Assembly (NCBI GenBank): GCA_031256015.1
Contig: JAIRRK010000094.1
Coordinates: 1-9,381 of the forward strand
Source of the DNA: Dysgonamonadaceae bacterium
GTDB lineage: Bacteria > Bacteroidota > Bacteroidia > Bacteroidales > Azobacteroidaceae
Direction: 5' to 3'
Length of the DNA stretch: 9,381 nt
Shown here: piece by piece, positions 6,351 through 9,381 of the stretch
Position numbering within the stretch: position 1 is the stretch's first letter
Layout: each line of letters begins with the position of its first letter
Program-made: the position numbers and the translations under genes
Notes under the pieces: model-generated
Told to the model about the DNA's origin: nothing
The model's input: only the letters and a program-made list of their open reading frames with translations
The model's database searches: none

Positions 6351-7589
6351 ATGGCGAAACAAACTCTCCGGAAATGTAATTTTTGCGGACGCAGAGAAGC
6401 AGAGGTAGCTCTGCTTCTTACAGGTATAGATGGTTTTATTTGTGATGAATGTGCCGAACGCGCTTATGAAATTATCTCGGAAACAAAAGTATCGGATAAA
6501 ACAGATAATAAATTTTATATTCCTCAGGAACAACTTCCTAAACCCAAAGAAATAAAAGAATTTCTGGATCAATATGTAATTGGTCAGGATGCGGCAAAAC
6601 GCTATTTGTCGGTATCTGTCTATAATCATTATAAAAGATTGATGCAGCAAAAAACCGATGATGAAGTGGAAATTGAAAAATCGAATATCATCATGGTTGG
6701 TTCAACGGGAACAGGGAAAACATTGTTGGCTAAAACAATCGCTCGTTTGTTGAAAGTTCCTTTTACCATCGTTGATGCAACGGTACTTACCGAAGCCGGA
6801 TATGTAGGCGAAGACATCGAAAGCCTTTTGACCCGCTTGTTGCAAGTTGCCGATTACGATGTGGAAGCAGCGGAAAGAGGAATTGTCTTTATCGATGAAA
6901 TAGACAAAATAGCCCGGAAAGGTGACAATCCTTCTATTACACGTGATGTAAGCGGAGAAGGAGTTCAACAGGGACTTCTTAAATTGTTGGAAGGCTCTAT
7001 CGTGAATGTTCCGCCTCAAGGAGGAAGAAAACATCCTGAGCAAAAAATGATTCAGGTAAATACGAAAAATATATTGTTTATTTGCGGAGGAGCTTTTGAC
7101 GGAATAGAAAAGAAAATTGCTCAGCGATTGAATACGCAAGTGGTGGGTTATGCCGCAAGTGCCAAAACAAAACAAATCGATAAAAATAATTTATTGAAAT
7201 ACATTGCTCCTCAAGATTTGAAATCGTTTGGATTGATTCCCGAAATTATAGGAAGACTTCCGGTTCTGACTTATTTGCAGCCTTTAGATAGAGCAACTCT
7301 TCGGAATATTCTCACTGAGCCAAAAAACTCGATAATCAAACAATATGTCAAAATATTTGAGATTGATCAAATTCAATTAACCTTCGACGAAGAAGTACTG
7401 GAATATATCGTCGATAAAGCGATTGAGTTTAAATTAGGTGCCCGAGGTTTGCGCTCCATTACTGAAGACATTATGATTGATGCGATGTTTGAATACCCTT
7501 CTTCCGGAAAGAGAACACTTCATATTACACTCGATTATGCCAAAAGCAAAATTGAAAAAGCCGATTATCAACATCAAAAATCGGAGTAA
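6351..7589 (+). CDS. clpX: ClpX, AAA+ unfoldase subunit of ClpXP
   Basis: This 412-residue protein unfolds tagged substrates and threads them into ClpP. The N-terminal zinc-binding domain has Cys9, Cys12, Cys31 and Cys34 in two CxxC pairs. In the AAA+ module, Walker A is GSTGTGKT (107-114), pore loop 1 is GYVGED (140-145), Walker B is IVFIDEID (168-175), the RKH loop is at 226-228, the arginine-finger segment is [11 protein letters not shown] (284-294, Arg292), and sensor 2 is GARGLRS (353-359, Arg355). The loop that inserts into ClpP pockets, IGF in E. coli, reads VGY here (255-257). The ATG is fixed by the usual MAK start just before the first CxxC, and an in-frame TGA lies a short way upstream. 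No promoter consensus is seen in the 77-bp gap after clpP, so clpPX is probably read as one message. Confidence 0.96.
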   Translation: MAKQTLRKCNFCGRREAEVALLLTGIDGFICDECAERAYEIISETKVSDKTDNKFYIPQEQLPKPKEIKEFLDQYVIGQDAAKRYLSVSVYNHYKRLMQQKTDDEVEIEKSNIIMVGSTGTGKTLLAKTIARLLKVPFTIVDATVLTEAGYVGEDIESLLTRLLQVADYDVEAAERGIVFIDEIDKIARKGDNPSITRDVSGEGVQQGLLKLLEGSIVNVPPQGGRKHPEQKMIQVNTKNILFICGGAFDGIEKKIAQRLNTQVVGYAASAKTKQIDKNNLLKYIAPQDLKSFGLIPEIIGRLPVLTYLQPLDRATLRNILTEPKNSIIKQYVKIFEIDQIQLTFDEEVLEYIVDKAIEFKLGARGLRSITEDIMIDAMFEYPSSGKRTLHITLDYAKSKIEKADYQHQKSE

Positions 7590-7618
7590 AAGAATTTGAA
7601 AAAAAACCGCTTCAATTG

Positions 7619-7650
7619 TTGCTTTATTTAAAGACAAAAATATATCTTTG
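7619..7650 (+). promoter_or_regulatory. Predicted Bacteroidota promoter for recQ
   Basis: TATCTTTG at 7643-7650 matches TAnnTTTG, and TTG at 7619-7621 lies 21 bp upstream as a -33 element. Transcription would start near 7656, about 29 bases before ATG 7685. No convincing terminator is visible between the clpX stop (7589) and this promoter, so some read-through from clpX is possible. Confidence 0.55.
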
Positions 7651-7684
7651 TCACGAAAGGAATATGTTTTCTTAGTGAACGAAT

Positions 7685-9381
7685 ATGGGGAAGAAGACTT
7701 TTTTGAGAGAAGCTTTAAAGACACATTTTGGATTCGGAACATTCAAGGGAAATCAAGAAGCCGTTATTCAGAACCTTTTGAAAGGGAGAGATACTTTCGT
7801 CCTGATGCCAACCGGAGGAGGAAAATCGCTGTGTTATCAGTTGCCTTCTCTCCTTCTTGAAGGCACGGCGATTATTATATCTCCTTTAATTGCTTTAATG
7901 AAAAATCAAGTCGATTCCATGCGTAACTTCAGCGAAGACGATGGCGTTGCTCATTTCATGAATTCTTCCCTGAATAAAGCGGCAATTGATAAAGTTAAAT
8001 CGGATATAAAAGAAGGAAAAACAAAACTGTTGTATGTGGCTCCCGAATCGCTTACCAAAGACGAAAATGTGGAGTTTCTTCAACAAGTTCCTGTTTCGTT
8101 TTATGCGATAGATGAGGCTCATTGCATATCGGAATGGGGACATGATTTTCGTCCGGAATACAGACGCATCCGACCGATAATAGATGAAATAGCCCGACGG
8201 CCGCTGATTGCATTAACCGCAACGGCAACTCCTAAAGTGCAACATGATATTCAGAAAAATTTGGGAATGATGGATGCCGTTGTTTTTAAATCGTCTTTTA
8301 ATCGCTCGAACTTGTATTACGAAGTCCGGCAAAAAGATAAAAATATAGATAAAGAGATTGTAAAGTTTATTAAATCCAATCCGAATAAATCCGGTATCGT
8401 TTACTGTTTATCCAGAAAAAAAGTTGAAGATTTTACGGAAATACTAAAAGCAAACGGAATCAATGCTTTGGCTTATCATGCCGGAATGGATTCTCAAACA
8501 CGCTCTGAAAATCAAGATAAATTTTTGATGGAAGAAATTGGCGTAATTGTGGCTACAATCGCTTTCGGAATGGGAATCGACAAACCGGATGTGCGTTATG
8601 TTATTCATTATGATATTCCCAAAAGCTTAGAAGGATATTATCAGGAAACAGGACGTGCCGGAAGGGATGGAGGAGAAGGAAAATGTATCGTTTTTTATGC
8701 AAATAAAGATTTGCAGAAATTAGAGAAATTTATGCAAGGGAAACCCGTCTCGGAACAGGAAATAGGAAAACAACTGTTGGAAGAAACCCGATCGTATGCC
8801 GAAACTTCTGTCTGTCGACGTAAAGTACTGTTGCATTATTTTGGAGAAAATTATACTGAAGAAAATTGTGGAAATTGTGATAATTGTTTAAACCCTAAAA
8901 AACAAGTGGAAGCGAAAGAATTATTAATATCGGTTTTAGAAATCGTTGAAATATTGAATAATAAATTTAAGGCAGATCATATAATAAATATTCTGCAAGG
9001 AAAAGAAACCTCGGAAGTGCTATCTTATGAACATGAAGAATTGGAACTGTTCGGTTCGGGAAAAGAAGAGGATGAGAAAATTTGGTATGCCGTTATCCGT
9101 CAAGCCATGATTGCGGGGTATCTGGATAAAGAAATCGAAAATTACGGATTGTTGAAATTGACTCCGGCAGGAAAAAAATACCTTCAAAATCCGACTTCTT
9201 TTGAAATTACGGAAGATAACGATTTTGAAGAAGACGATACTCCGGATGATACCCCGGCGCGAGGAGGTGCTTCTTGTGCAGTCGATCCGGTGTTGTATTC
9301 GATTATGAAAGATTTGAGAAAAAAATTGTCCAAAAGATTGGATGTGCCTCCTTATGTAATCTTTCAGGATGTTTCGTTGGA
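7685..9381 (+). CDS. recQ: ATP-dependent DNA helicase RecQ (incomplete at right edge)
   Basis: The frame is open from ATG 7685 to the window end (565 codons plus two bases). RecQ is a 3'-5' helicase that processes stalled forks and recombination intermediates. Motifs in order: FKGNQEAVI with motif-0 Gln24, Walker A MPTGGGKSLCYQ (41-52, Lys47), SPLIALMKNQ (66-75), DEAH (133-136) followed by CISEWGHDFRPEYR (the aromatic-rich loop), TATATP (168-173), HAGMD (255-259), ATIAFGMGIDKPDVR (280-294), and motif VI QETGRAGRDG (310-319). The zinc site has Cys367, Cys385, Cys388 and Cys391, as in E. coli RecQ. A winged-helix (RQC) domain spans about 400-500, then a very acidic linker (about 500-514) leads into the start of an HRDC domain (about 523 on), which is cut by the window edge. 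An in-frame TGA at 7676-7678 makes ATG 7685 the only sensible start. Confidence 0.96.
   Translation, partial: MGKKTFLREALKTHFGFGTFKGNQEAVIQNLLKGRDTFVLMPTGGGKSLCYQLPSLLLEGTAIIISPLIALMKNQVDSMRNFSEDDGVAHFMNSSLNKAAIDKVKSDIKEGKTKLLYVAPESLTKDENVEFLQQVPVSFYAIDEAHCISEWGHDFRPEYRRIRPIIDEIARRPLIALTATATPKVQHDIQKNLGMMDAVVFKSSFNRSNLYYEVRQKDKNIDKEIVKFIKSNPNKSGIVYCLSRKKVEDFTEILKANGINALAYHAGMDSQTRSENQDKFLMEEIGVIVATIAFGMGIDKPDVRYVIHYDIPKSLEGYYQETGRAGRDGGEGKCIVFYANKDLQKLEKFMQGKPVSEQEIGKQLLEETRSYAETSVCRRKVLLHYFGENYTEENCGNCDNCLNPKKQVEAKELLISVLEIVEILNNKFKADHIINILQGKETSEVLSYEHEELELFGSGKEEDEKIWYAVIRQAMIAGYLDKEIENYGLLKLTPAGKKYLQNPTSFEITEDNDFEEDDTPDDTPARGGASCAVDPVLYSIMKDLRKKLSKRLDVPPYVIFQDVSL

Noticed and set aside
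6295..6408. 37-codon ATG-started ORF ([13 protein letters not shown]...) spanning the clpP-clpX gap and overlapping the first 19 clpX codons
   Set aside because: Out of frame with clpX, no family resemblance and no good ribosome binding site; its second half is just clpX read in another frame.
7590..7620. Possible terminator after clpX (TTGAA...TTCAA around an A-run)
   Set aside because: The stem is about 5 A/T-rich pairs and the run of A is inside the loop rather than a T-run following the stem, so it does not fit an intrinsic terminator on the plus strand.
7648..7860. Open frame of 70 codons on the plus strand starting TTG
   Set aside because: It overlaps the 5' part of recQ in another frame, has a non-ATG start and shows no recognisable motif; the recQ frame carries all helicase motifs.
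1..9381. Search for CRISPR arrays, insertion sequences, tRNA/rRNA genes, phage or defence systems
   Set aside because: No direct-repeat arrays, transposase motifs, terminal inverted repeats or structural RNA signatures were seen; the window is conserved housekeeping sequence.

Overview
The window looks like chromosomal DNA from a Bacteroidota bacterium, most likely order Bacteroidales. Three things point there: Bacteroides-type promoters (TTG/TTTG, 19-21 bp, then TAnnTTTG) in front of several genes, weak or absent Shine-Dalgarno sequences, and proteins that recall Bacteroides/Parabacteroides homologues over long stretches (trigger factor, ClpP, ClpX, RecQ, a DUF3078-type protein). By eye it is AT-rich, densely coding and free of mobile elements, tRNA/rRNA genes and CRISPR repeats.

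Layout. Bases 1-1534 read leftwards: a DUF3078-like exported protein, followed 8 bp later by the first 48 codons of a probable amidohydrolase that runs off the left edge. Bases 1535-1632 hold two divergent promoters whose elements interleave. From 1633 onward everything reads rightwards: a fold-type I PLP aminotransferase (1633-2832), then 2 bp later a GTG-started LolC/LolE-type ABC permease (2835-4082). A 115-bp gap follows, holding a perfect 9-bp inverted repeat inside a predicted promoter. Next come trigger factor tig (4198-5559), clpP (5611-6273) and clpX (6351-7589). Finally recQ (7685 to the right edge, incomplete) has its own predicted promoter.

How the genes work together. tig-clpP-clpX is a classic proteostasis cluster: a ribosome-bound chaperone, a serine peptidase and its AAA+ unfoldase. 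No promoter was found in the tig-clpP or clpP-clpX gaps, so co-transcription is likely. The permease belongs to a lipoprotein-release type complex, but its ATPase is not encoded here. RecQ is a DNA repair helicase unrelated to the proteostasis genes.

I see no previously undescribed system here. This is conserved housekeeping sequence. The items worth a second look are small: the inverted repeat between the tig promoter elements, the interleaved divergent promoters, the degenerate peptidyl-prolyl isomerase domain of trigger factor, the VGY version of the ClpX loop that docks on ClpP, and the exported protein of unknown function. No stretch over 300 bases lacks a gene.
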